Assembly: GCA_900542265.1 (NCBI GenBank)
Contig: UQML01000026.1
Span: forward strand, 1-24,542
Direction: 5' to 3'
DNA length: 24,542 nt
Source of the DNA: an uncultured Eggerthella sp.
GTDB taxonomy: Bacteria > Actinomycetota > Coriobacteriia > Coriobacteriales > Eggerthellaceae
A program made the translations under genes and the position numbers. This document shows positions 15,765-23,250 of the stretch, piece by piece. The notes below the pieces were generated by a model. The model was not told where the DNA came from and ran no database searches. It saw nothing but the letters and a program-made list of their open reading frames with translations. Position 1 is the stretch's first letter, and every line of letters begins with the position of its first letter.

Positions 15765-16688
15765 TTATTCTTCTTCCTCATCCTCATCACCAGTCACCGC
15801 GTTGCTTCCCGCTTCATTAGTTGCAGTAGTGTCATTCTCAGGAGGATTTACCGTAGCGGTCACACGAGGCAAGTTAGACAATGGTGTCATATCACCTAAC
15901 CACTTGTTCTCAATAACCGTGACAATGCCGCCACGCTGCAAAGTAGTCAAAGAGTTAGTCACGGCTGTTTGCATAGCAGATGCAGTTGAGGGGCAAGCGA
16001 TGCGATATTCGGTCTTATCCTGCAAGAGCGCAACGGGATATGCCTCAATACCCAAAGAATGCGCAACGTAAGCGCCAATCGTTGAATCAGCAGCAACGTA
16101 GTTAACCTTGCCTGCCTGCAAATCTTCAAAAGCGCTCTTCAAATCAGCTTCGGACATTAAGTGCTCTTCACCAAAGTGATCGTTAACTTGCCATGCGCTC
16201 ATTGACGATGACTGAGCAGCAATGGTAAAGGAACCTGATGTAGGAGCAGAAGTCGATGGGTCAGAGGCAAACAGCACGATAGCTGATTCCATGTACGGCT
16301 CTGAAGTCCAGAAAGCGGTACTCGTGGTTTCAACACCCATGACAATATCAACGTTTTCCTGACTAAAAGCGCTATCAACGTTAGATCCCACATCAACAAG
16401 CTCAAGCTTTAAACCCATCTCATCAGCAAGAGCAGCAGCGATATCAACATCAATACCCATAATGTCACCTTGTGATTGTGCCGCATAGGGTGCTGAAGAG
16501 GCATCAACACCAACACGCAAAACCCCATCAGTATGTAGGGCTGAAGCTGACAAAATAGATTGTTTCTTTTCAGGAGTGTATGACTGAGAAGCACATCCTG
16601 AAAGAACAACCACAGCAAATACTGCCACAAAAAACGCAACAAGCGCTTTGATTGATACGTTTGAACAAGCTTTACGACAAGTATTCAT
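15765..16688 (-). CDS. Orphan amino-acid-type substrate-binding lipoprotein (SBP_bac_3)
   Basis: A 307-residue lipoprotein. The signal peptide ends in LSGC with lipidated Cys32. The mature part follows the family 3 solute-binding plan (VLRVGVDASSAPYAAQSQGD, GIDVDIAAALADEMGLKLEL, ENVDIVMGVETTS, TLQRGGIVTVIENKWLGD), though it is divergent from the binding protein at 12596-13390. After the fold ends near 275 there is a Pro/Thr/Asn-rich tail that finishes in an acidic run GDEDEEEE. No permease or ATPase gene adjoins it, and it has its own terminator, so it stands alone. It may share the nearby transporter or act as a sensor. AAGGA lies ten nt before the ATG, directly beside a long inverted repeat. 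Confidence 0.9.
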   Translation of the reverse strand: MNTCRKACSNVSIKALVAFFVAVFAVVVLSGCASQSYTPEKKQSILSASALHTDGVLRVGVDASSAPYAAQSQGDIMGIDVDIAAALADEMGLKLELVDVGSNVDSAFSQENVDIVMGVETTSTAFWTSEPYMESAIVLFASDPSTSAPTSGSFTIAAQSSSMSAWQVNDHFGEEHLMSEADLKSAFEDLQAGKVNYVAADSTIGAYVAHSLGIEAYPVALLQDKTEYRIACPSTASAMQTAVTNSLTTLQRGGIVTVIENKWLGDMTPLSNLPRVTATVNPPENDTTATNEAGSNAVTGDEDEEEE

Positions 16689-17174
16689 CAGTACGTATTC
16701 CTTCTAGCTCACCTAAAATTGAACGCCTCTTTTAGCTGACCTAGTTTTTGACCCCACACTCGCGCACGGGAGCTTAGCTGCAAAACAACGCCACTCTCTC
16801 GCCTGGGTAGCCCTATGCTACGCAACAACAGACGGTACGACTTACCTCTAGGATGCGCCATGCTCGTTCAAGCTCATGCTTGCAACTTACGTGGATCCTT
16901 TTGGCCGCATCTGCCTTGGACTTGGTATACACCGCAACTACAGACCTAAAAGAAGCACTCCTTAGTGTAGCAGATGCCTACAACTTGTATTGTTTTGAAC
17001 ACTAAGACAGACGATGTAAGGACGCACTTTACCCCACAACTAGTCATTCATCCGCGCCAAAAATCTATATTGAATTTATATAAGGTGGCAATGAGACTTA
17101 TATCAGAGCACGTTCAAACCGATTTCATACGTCCTTCAATCAACACAAGACATGCACCTTCTACCATATACCTC
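16689..17174. other. 486-nt intergenic region between the orphan binding protein and comF
   Basis: Divergent promoters for the two flanking genes should be here. Seen: the inverted repeat at 16704-16744, small hairpins GTAGC/GCTAC (16806-16820) and AAGC/GCTT (16870-16881), and an AT-rich segment TTGAATTTATATAAGG just before 17091. A frame open from 16974 into comF is probably not translated in full. I tested the region by eye for tRNA, SRP RNA and RNase P RNA features and found none convincing. Confidence 0.4.
16704..16744 (-). promoter_or_regulatory. 15-bp inverted repeat next to the ribosome binding site of the orphan binding protein
   Basis: The arms 16704-16718 and 16730-16744 match as reverse complements in 13 of 15 positions (CTAG-x-TCA-x-CTAAAA), around an 11-nt loop. 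On the minus strand the stem ends directly at the AGAAGGA ribosome binding site, so it could sequester it or serve as an operator. On the plus strand it is followed by five T's, so it could also stop transcription arriving from the left. Confidence 0.55.
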
Positions 17175-17936
17175 ATGACGCAATCACATTCTTACAACAA
17201 CTCTCAAACAGCAACCAACTCCATTGGCCGCCTCTTACTTGATGCCACTTGCGAGGTGCTTTGGCCAACCCGCTGTGCACTCTGCGATACTCCTGGCACG
17301 CTTATGTGTCATCCCTGCGCTACAAATCTTCCCTACCTTGATCAACTTACCGCATGTCCGACCTGTGGCGCACCATGGGGTCGCTTGGTTTGCACTGAAT
17401 GTAACTCATACAACTTGAAAAAGAAGGAGCTTACCACGTTAGCCCTTGATGGTTGCGCTTCTGCGCTCATTGCCAACGAAGAATCAATCCACCTTATTAC
17501 GCTCTACAAAGATGGGGGCGAAAGACGCTTGGCGGATCTCTTTGCGCATATGCTTTGCGCGATCATCCCTCCGCACTGGATGCGCGAGGCGGTCATCGTC
17601 CCTATACCTGCTACCAAACATGCGCTTGTTAAACGTGGGTTTGATCACATCGATGCATTTGCCACACTCGTAGCGCAGAATTTAGGACTTCCCTATGCGC
17701 CTCTCTTACAAGTAGCTAAGACAGGAGACCAACGCAAGCTTAGCGGAGCGCAACGATTTAAAAACATGCGTGGAGCTTTTAGCTTTAAAGATAGCTCTTA
17801 CCCCCGTGTACTTAACTGCAATATTATTTTAATTGACGATGTGTTTACCACCGGCGCAACACTGTATTCAGCTGCCGAACTCATGCGAAACACTCAGGCA
17901 CGGCACATTTATGCAGCTACTATCGCACGCGTGTAG
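17175..17936 (+). CDS. comF: ComF family protein (zinc finger plus phosphoribosyltransferase-like)
   Basis: A 253-residue protein. The N-terminal zinc-binding cysteine pairs are Cys34/37, 45/48, 61/64 and 73/76 (CALC, CHPC, CPTC, CTEC). The C-terminal phosphoribosyltransferase-type fold has the PRPP-loop motif DDVFTTGAT at 221-229. ComF proteins take part in DNA uptake during competence in B. subtilis and Haemophilus; in other bacteria the role is less clear. The start is uncertain: the ATG at 17175 lies closest to the family's normal N-terminus but lacks a ribosome binding site, while the ATG at 17091 has AAGGTGG before it and would add 28 residues with no homology that I recognise. Imperfect AGCTATCG repeats span the stop codon. 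It converges with the glycosyltransferase gene. Confidence 0.9.
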   Translation: MTQSHSYNNSQTATNSIGRLLLDATCEVLWPTRCALCDTPGTLMCHPCATNLPYLDQLTACPTCGAPWGRLVCTECNSYNLKKKELTTLALDGCASALIANEESIHLITLYKDGGERRLADLFAHMLCAIIPPHWMREAVIVPIPATKHALVKRGFDHIDAFATLVAQNLGLPYAPLLQVAKTGDQRKLSGAQRFKNMRGAFSFKDSSYPRVLNCNIILIDDVFTTGATLYSAAELMRNTQARHIYAATIARV

Positions 17937-18008
17937 CTATCGTGTGCAGCTATCGCGTGTAACCACACACGAGAGTTAGCCTCAGCCCAAAGCCGGCTCA
18001 CTAATGAT

Positions 18009-19334
18009 TTACAGACGATTGCTTGCTTCAACCTGTGCTTTAGTTGCAGCATCCGCAAACTCTTGCACATCAACCGATACAGAATGTTGGATAGGCTTCC
18101 AAGTTGCCTTCTTTACAAGAGCCACTAAGGCAATAGGAATATAGGTCAACTGGAATAGAGGAAACGTAAACATATACATGATCTTCTTGCGGGTGGTTGA
18201 ACGAATGTTGTCCCACTCAGTAAACGTGGTAAGCGCACCAAAGACAAACATAAAGACGGTAAAATTAAACAGGCAGAAGAAAATGGAAGAAGCCGCAGAG
18301 GTGAGCATAACGCCGGTCGACATCAGCCCCATCGAACTTAAAATTAAAATTACTGCATTAAAGACAATAGTAATGATGGTGAGAAGCATTGCAGGACAGA
18401 TAGTCATAAACATGTCATAACAAGCAAAGCGCTTCCCCTTGGGATTTCGCCATATGCCAGCAAATAAACGGGCACCATATTTAAGGAGCACCTGATAAAA
18501 CCCTTTGGCCCAACGGAAGCGCTGATTCCAAGAATCCCTAAATGTCAGTGGCTGCTCATCATAGAGCATAGCCGTTGGGCAGTAGGCGATGCGCTCGCCA
18601 TTCAAGATAGAATACGTGGAAAACTCAATGTCTTCTGTTAAAAGATGGAATTTCCAACCACCCATTTTGTCAATGAGTTTAGCGCTCACAAAAAAGCCCG
18701 TACCGGAAACTGCGCAGCTTGTACCAAGCGTCAAACGCGCTTGGCTCAAATACTTTGCCTCACGCATAAACCAAATGGCATAGCCTGCCGTAATCCAATT
18801 CGATCCGTAATTCTTAGAGTTGCGATAGCTTGTAGAAGCAACCGCACCCCCATCGAATACTTTATTCATCTCGCGGAAGTAGTTAACGTCAAGCACATTG
18901 TCAGCATCGAAGACAAAGTATGCTTCGTAGTTATTGTCTCCGTAGAGCTCTTTGATACAGGTAATGCCATAATCAAGTGCATAACCTTTACCAATGTGTT
19001 CTGTATTGAAACGCGGAAAGACGATCGCGCCTGCCTCTTGTGCAACAGCCGCCGTATTATCCGTGCAGTTATCAGCAATAACAAAAATATCAATCAGGTC
19101 TTGCGGATAATTCTGAACGCGAATGGAATGAATTAAATCTCCAATAACAGCGTTCTCGTTTCTTGCTGAAATAAGAACAGCATAGCGATGATTCTTTTTG
19201 GCCTCTTGTACAGGAGGCTTGCGCGTCAACACCACAAATACGTAGAAAATCTGGTACGAAAAACAGATCGTAAAAACCAGGAATACGCACATATTAAATA
19301 TGTCTACAAATGAGAGTGACGAAAAATCGATCAC
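18009..19334 (-). CDS. Family 2 glycosyltransferase, membrane-bound, processive type
   Basis: A 441-residue protein with one N-terminal membrane helix (about 12-36), a cytoplasmic GT-A domain and about three C-terminal membrane segments. Catalytic features are ISARNEN near 56, ADNC near 88, DADN at 143-146 (the metal-binding DxD), TED at 233-235 (catalytic base) and QRFRW at 271-275, the Q-x-x-RW motif of processive synthases such as PgaC, NodC and hyaluronan or cellulose synthases. The sugar and product are not deducible; a surface polysaccharide is likely. A longer frame begins at TTG 19358, but GGAGGA at 19341-19346 points to the GTG at 19334. There is no neighbour with a polysaccharide export or deacetylase role, so it stands alone. 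Confidence 0.9.
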   Translation of the reverse strand: MIDFSSLSFVDIFNMCVFLVFTICFSYQIFYVFVVLTRKPPVQEAKKNHRYAVLISARNENAVIGDLIHSIRVQNYPQDLIDIFVIADNCTDNTAAVAQEAGAIVFPRFNTEHIGKGYALDYGITCIKELYGDNNYEAYFVFDADNVLDVNYFREMNKVFDGGAVASTSYRNSKNYGSNWITAGYAIWFMREAKYLSQARLTLGTSCAVSGTGFFVSAKLIDKMGGWKFHLLTEDIEFSTYSILNGERIAYCPTAMLYDEQPLTFRDSWNQRFRWAKGFYQVLLKYGARLFAGIWRNPKGKRFACYDMFMTICPAMLLTIITIVFNAVILILSSMGLMSTGVMLTSAASSIFFCLFNFTVFMFVFGALTTFTEWDNIRSTTRKKIMYMFTFPLFQLTYIPIALVALVKKATWKPIQHSVSVDVQEFADAATKAQVEASNRL

Positions 19335-19403
19335 AATATCTCCTCCGCTTAAAACCAAACACTTGAAACGTTTTGCGCTTGATGTAACTCTTGCATTCCA
19401 TCT

Positions 19404-19441
19404 TTATCGTGCTTTTCTGCTTTTGCAGCACCACACGATAA
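19404..19441 (-). other. Nested hairpin in the glycosyltransferase leader
   Basis: TTATCGTG (19404-19411) and CACGATAA (19434-19441) are perfect 8-base complements, with CTGC/GCAG (19417-19420 with 19425-19428) nested inside around a four-base loop. It falls within the predicted 5' leader, about 70-110 nt ahead of the GTG start. It does not resemble the c-di-GMP riboswitch. Confidence 0.5.
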
Positions 19442-19481
19442 CGCACTAAACAATTACGGGCTTGTGTTTGCTTGAGATGAA

Positions 19482-19487
19482 ATTATA
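19482..19487 (-). promoter_or_regulatory. Perfect -10 hexamer for the glycosyltransferase gene
   Basis: Minus-strand TATAAT lies about 150 nt upstream of the GTG start. No good -35 was found at 16-18 nt, so an activator may be needed, or this may be chance. Confidence 0.45.
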
Positions 19488-19595
19488 GCCACTTTTAACC
19501 AATTGATTACAGAATTTTGCCATCGTAAGGATTACGTGAGCCTAAGGACTCGCAAACCCTAATTAATCCACCGTTTTGATCACATACCCTCCACA

Positions 19596-19615
19596 TTTGT
19601 CAGATTTTTGTCAGA
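19596..19615. repeat. Direct repeat TTTGTCAGA upstream of ahcY
   Basis: The nonamer occurs at 19596-19604 and 19607-19615, an 11-bp period that puts both copies on the same face of the helix, about 120-140 nt ahead of the ahcY start. A regulator-binding site is plausible but not demonstrated. Confidence 0.45.
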
Positions 19616-19736
19616 CGCCTTGCAAAGACCCCCACACCCACCCCCTCAAACGCACTGGGTAATGGTATCCTCAAAAGCAACAAAAAGATTCACCTATACC
19701 AAACCTATCCATCAAAGATTTAAGCAAAGGATCTCT

Positions 19737-20996
19737 ATGAACTACGACATCAAAGACATTGAACTGGCAGACGCTGGCCGTGATCGCATTTTATGGGCTG
19801 ATCGCGATATGCCCGTGCTTGCCTCAATCCGCGAGCGTTTTGCCGCTGAGCGTCCCCTTGAAGGCATCCGTATTGGTGCATGCCTTCATGTCACCACCGA
19901 AACAGCCAACCTTATGCGCACGCTTAAAGCAGGTGGAGCCGATGTGGTGCTCTGCGCGTCAAATCCCCTCTCCACGCAAGATGACACGGCCGCAGCACTC
20001 GTAAAATACTACGATATTCCTGTGTTTGCTATCAAAGGCGAAGACACTGAGACCTACTACAAACACATTGATGCCGTTATTGATACGCTTCCTCAAATTA
20101 CTATGGACGATGGGGCTGACGTTGTAGGCCGCATCCATGATTTGCGCAAAGATGCCCTTGAAACTATCATCGGCGGAACCGAAGAAACCACGACCGGTGT
20201 TGTTCGTCTTGCTGCTATGGCCGCACAAGGTGCGCTCCAGTACCCCATCATTGCCGTGAACGAAGCAAAAACCAAGCACTTCTTTGACAACCGTTATGGC
20301 ACGGGTCAATCTACTCTTGACGGCATTATTCGTGCAACTAATCGTCTGCTTGCTGGACGCACGCTTGTTGTATCTGGCTATGGCTGGTGCGGGCGCGGTG
20401 TTGCCAACCGTGGGCGCGGCATGGGTGCCCACGTCATTGTGTGCGAAGTCGATCCCTTAAAGGCGCTCGAAGCTATCATGGATGGTTTTGAGGTTATGCC
20501 TGCGGCAGAAGCTGCCAAGCGTTGTGATGTATGGATCACGGTTACCGGTGACTTAAACGTAATTGATGGACCTATGTTTGAGAACATGAAAGATGGCGCT
20601 ATCATCTGCAACTCGGGGCACTTCAATTCCGAAATTAACATTCCTTGGCTTGAAGACCACGCAGTAAGCCATCACACACTTCGTCCTCTTGTTGAGGAAT
20701 ACACACTAGAAGATGGACGCGCAATTGTCTTGCTTGCTGACGGCCGTTTAGTTAACCTCTCCTGCGCTGAAGGTCATCCCGCTTCCGTTATGGATATGAG
20801 TTTTGCTAACCAGGCCTTAAGTGCTGAATATATGATCAACCATGCCGCTGAACTCGAGCCGGGTGTCTATGATGTACCTGAAGCAATTGATAACGACATT
20901 GCTCGTCTTAAACTTGCAACCCTTGGTGTCACCATTGACACCCTTACCCCTGAGCAAGTTGCTTACCTCAACTCATGGGAAATGGGAACCCTATAA
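19737..20996 (+). CDS. ahcY: Adenosylhomocysteinase (SAH hydrolase), archaeal/thermophile type
   Basis: A 419-residue NAD-dependent enzyme that splits S-adenosylhomocysteine to homocysteine and adenosine, clearing the by-product of methylation. Substrate residues are visible: CLHVTTETA (His51, Glu56), SNPLSTQDDTAAAL, EETTTG near 150, Lys180 with FFDN (Asp184, Asn185). The NAD site is GYGWCGRGVANRGRGMGAHV (214-233), and GHFNSEI and GHPASVMD follow. The GYGWCGRG form, the shorter length and the ending after LNSWEMG, without the Lys-Tyr tail of eukaryotic and most bacterial enzymes, place it with the Thermotoga/archaeal group. Some archaeal members act on S-inosylhomocysteine instead. AAAGGAT six nt upstream supports the ATG at 19737. 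Confidence 0.94.
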   Translation: MNYDIKDIELADAGRDRILWADRDMPVLASIRERFAAERPLEGIRIGACLHVTTETANLMRTLKAGGADVVLCASNPLSTQDDTAAALVKYYDIPVFAIKGEDTETYYKHIDAVIDTLPQITMDDGADVVGRIHDLRKDALETIIGGTEETTTGVVRLAAMAAQGALQYPIIAVNEAKTKHFFDNRYGTGQSTLDGIIRATNRLLAGRTLVVSGYGWCGRGVANRGRGMGAHVIVCEVDPLKALEAIMDGFEVMPAAEAAKRCDVWITVTGDLNVIDGPMFENMKDGAIICNSGHFNSEINIPWLEDHAVSHHTLRPLVEEYTLEDGRAIVLLADGRLVNLSCAEGHPASVMDMSFANQALSAEYMINHAAELEPGVYDVPEAIDNDIARLKLATLGVTIDTLTPEQVAYLNSWEMGTL

Positions 20997-21110
20997 GACA
21001 ACAAGCGTAAACCGTATCAATTTTGAAAACCGTAGCAGCTTCACAAATCGCAAAAAGCTACTACCGTACTTACATGACCATATAGTCAAACAGACTACAA
21101 GGAGGAAGTT

Positions 21111-21467
21111 ATGCCTGTCTATCCAAAAGCTGATCGTAACCCTGAAAAAGACCAAGATGTCGCTGGCGGCAAGGGAGTTATGTATCGCGACAAGCTGTTG
21201 TTAGGTGACCGCCTTGGTGGCACTACCACCACCGTAAGCCGCATCGTATTAGAGCCCGGCACCTCTCTTGGTTATCACCAACATGTAGGTGATAATGAGA
21301 TGTATTACATTCTTGAAGGAAACGCGCTCTACACTGAAAATGATATCGAGTATAACCTTGTTCCAGGAGACATGGCTTTTTGTGAAGAAGGTTCATTTCA
21401 TGGCATTGTTAATTCTGGCGATGAGATTATGAGTTTTATGGCCGTTATCCAAAAACCTGCTGAATAA
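21111..21467 (+). CDS. Small single-domain cupin protein
   Basis: A 118-residue cupin. Motif 1 is GYHQHVGDNEMYYILEG with His56, His58 and Glu63; motif 2 is PGDMAFCEEGSFHGIVN with His97. These are the usual four metal ligands, so a metal is probably bound. Small stand-alone cupins act as isomerases, dioxygenases or binding proteins, and the sequence does not say which. The start has AGGAGG directly upstream. It lies 114 nt after ahcY in the same direction. The spacer contains a hairpin (GTAGCAGCTT pairing with AAGCTACTAC, one mismatch), so co-transcription with ahcY is possible but not certain. Confidence 0.88.
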   Translation: MPVYPKADRNPEKDQDVAGGKGVMYRDKLLLGDRLGGTTTTVSRIVLEPGTSLGYHQHVGDNEMYYILEGNALYTENDIEYNLVPGDMAFCEEGSFHGIVNSGDEIMSFMAVIQKPAE

Positions 21468-21537
21468 ATAAGAGATCGGATCATAAGCGTAGCTGCATAC
21501 TAGACGTCTCGAAATTTGTCCATAATTTACGATAACC

Positions 21538-21581
21538 TTATGAGACCCTGTAATCCAAAAAAGGACTACAGGGTCTCATGG
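21538..21581. terminator. Strong hairpin between convergent cupin and torD genes, probable bidirectional terminator
   Basis: Arms 21541-21556 and 21563-21578 are complementary in 15 of 16 positions around a six-A loop, and one more A-T and two G-T pairs extend the base. It sits 70 nt after the cupin and 37 nt after torD, which are read towards each other. No U-run follows on either side, so it departs from a classical intrinsic terminator. Confidence 0.5.
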
Positions 21582-21617
21582 CAATGATTCTTGTCTCTTG
21601 TTTGTCTCGTATACTAC

Positions 21618-22271
21618 TTACCGATAAAACTCCGGGTAATCAATCACAAGTCCAAGGGTTTCTTGAATGCCTTCAAGACTTACGCGGGTAAGACCCGCAA
21701 GACCACGGAAGAAGGGATGCTCACTGGCGCGTTCAAGTTGCTCCAAAAAGTGAGATGACCAGGTAAGCAAATGCTCTTGTAAGTACTCTTCTAAAAGTTC
21801 GGGGCGGTTGGCAGACAGCCACGCCATTAACTCAAGCATGGTTCCCAAATGATCTTCCGGCTCATCCGAGTTTTTCTTCTCGACAGAGACTCCCACGCGC
21901 TTTAACCAATCGCGAAATTCCATACACGATGAGCCAAAGCACACCTTGTCCTTATCCATATAGACTGATCCCCAAGGTGGAGCAGGTTTGGTGTCAGGAC
22001 CTATAAAGAGGCGACGAAATTCCCACATGAGATCCTCATTATCAATCCCCTTATCAAGCCCCTCATTCATCCAAGAAAGATACGTGAATGCTGTATCGTC
22101 AGTGACAAATGGCCAATCGCAAGCCGCAGCTTCAACATCAAGATTCTTGAATGCTGTATATATAGGAGCAATACGCTCAGCATCCAGCTTGGGATCATTC
22201 AAAAACAAGGGACCGAGTGTTGCACCTACGAGCACAATGCCCTCACGGACATCTTCGGTTAAACCAGCCAT
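21618..22271 (-). CDS. TorD/DmsD-family chaperone for a molybdoenzyme
   Basis: A 217-residue, all-helical cytoplasmic chaperone. EFRRLFIGP at 84-92, PPWGSVY at 98-104 and EPEDHLGTMLELMAWL from 137 are the family's conserved blocks. Such proteins bind the Tat signal of the catalytic subunit and hold it until the molybdopterin cofactor is inserted. It is the last gene of the dmsA-dmsB-dmsC operon, 115 nt after dmsC, with GGGAGG six nt upstream of its start. The name DmsD would be reasonable by context; I leave the symbol empty because TorD and DmsD cannot be told apart here. Confidence 0.9.
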   Translation of the reverse strand: MAGLTEDVREGIVLVGATLGPLFLNDPKLDAERIAPIYTAFKNLDVEAAACDWPFVTDDTAFTYLSWMNEGLDKGIDNEDLMWEFRRLFIGPDTKPAPPWGSVYMDKDKVCFGSSCMEFRDWLKRVGVSVEKKNSDEPEDHLGTMLELMAWLSANRPELLEEYLQEHLLTWSSHFLEQLERASEHPFFRGLAGLTRVSLEGIQETLGLVIDYPEFYR

Positions 22272-22386
22272 TGGATGCCTCCCTTCATCGTTTGTCTTCT
22301 TTGTACTACCACTACCCTACCACTCACACTATGAGAGTTTCCTCTGATCAGGTAAGGCATAACAAATCCGTAAGAAAACATAAACG

Positions 22387-23247
22387 TTAGAGTCCGAGTC
22401 CAATCTGGAGACCATAGAAGCAAAGACGTGCTAAGAAAATTGCAATCACCACAAGCACGCATGCCACAATTGCCAAAGATTTCATAGGCATGAGCTTAAT
22501 CATGAAAAAGCCCATCGCCCAGACAATAACCGTCAAGATAATAAAGAGGACAAATGCCCAGGTAACACTTCCTGCAAGAGCACTTACTACAAGAACCGCG
22601 CTTGTTGAAGTTGAACCAATGATAAAGAGTGCAATAACGCCAGCAAGAGCCAGAACAGCGCCAAGTGACAATACGCCAAAGTAGATATTTTCAGCTTTGC
22701 CACCCACTGCCTGATCACCCGCATTAGCAAGCGTGGTGACTACCAGTGAGAGGATGGTGCCGCCCATAAGCGCAAAGCCAAGTACCGCAACCGGTGACCA
22801 GAAGGTATTCCAAGACGGAATCGTGTCAATAAGGTATGCGCACCCAATAAAGATAGATGCAATCAGACCGAGAATACCCGTTACCAGTGCAAAGCCACGA
22901 CGAGCAGAATCGCTCTTAAGTCCACCGCACAGAGCAACAATCCAATAGATTGCAGCCACAATCATAAAGACACCAAAGGCGGTAATCTCGTTAGCAAGCG
23001 GCGTTGTACCAATGGTATTTGCCACATTAAGCGCATGCATGGGGTTTGCCAAATGGAAAAATGACGCAATAAGGCCAATCAATGCCACCAGTAAAGGAAT
23101 GATGGTCATCTTATCAATCCTACGCATGTGCTCTTCACTCAAGTTTCCATAGCAAAAGGAAAGCGCGAGCATGAAAAAAGTGCCTGCACCAATAGGTGCT
23201 AAGGTTGAAAAGATCGCAAGAGGGATCTCATGCATTGCAAGTTCCAT
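22387..23247 (-). CDS. dmsC: DMSO reductase-type membrane anchor subunit (DmsC family)
   Basis: A 286-residue protein, nearly all membrane helix, with about eight segments, for example FSTLAPIGAGTFFMLALSF near 13-31 and FHLANPMHALNVANTIG near 64-80. The N-terminal MHEIPLAIFSTLAPIGAGTF pattern is typical of DmsC, which oxidises menaquinol and passes electrons to DmsB. It starts 3 nt after dmsB, with AAGGAGGTGG upstream. DmsC is poorly conserved, so the assignment rests on topology, the N-terminus and the neighbours. Confidence 0.9.
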   Translation of the reverse strand: MELAMHEIPLAIFSTLAPIGAGTFFMLALSFCYGNLSEEHMRRIDKMTIIPLLVALIGLIASFFHLANPMHALNVANTIGTTPLANEITAFGVFMIVAAIYWIVALCGGLKSDSARRGFALVTGILGLIASIFIGCAYLIDTIPSWNTFWSPVAVLGFALMGGTILSLVVTTLANAGDQAVGGKAENIYFGVLSLGAVLALAGVIALFIIGSTSTSAVLVVSALAGSVTWAFVLFIILTVIVWAMGFFMIKLMPMKSLAIVACVLVVIAIFLARLCFYGLQIGLGL

Positions 23248-23250
23248 GGT

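Larger units (their letters stand above)
19335..19736. other. 402-nt divergent intergenic region between the glycosyltransferase and ahcY
   Basis: No coding frame is supported. A frame open from 19608 continues into ahcY but lacks a ribosome binding site until 19737. The region holds the glycosyltransferase -10 element and leader hairpin on the minus strand and a tandem TTTGTCAGA repeat towards ahcY. No known SAH or SAM riboswitch consensus was recognised by eye. Confidence 0.5.

Noticed and set aside
16740..16973. Possible SRP RNA: minus-strand CCAAGGCAGATG resembles part of the E. coli 4.5S RNA
   Set aside because: The essential GGAA-tetraloop region and the opposing A/C-rich side of domain IV are missing, so the 12-base match is taken as chance.
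19608..19736. N-terminal extension of ahcY by 43 codons
   Set aside because: The extension is Pro/Thr/Lys-rich with no homology that I recognise, lacks a ribosome binding site, and a strong site precedes the ATG at 19737.
19616..19736. SAH riboswitch upstream of ahcY
   Set aside because: I could not find the conserved core or the pseudoknot arms; only an accidental C-rich stretch is present. A covariance search would be needed to overturn this.
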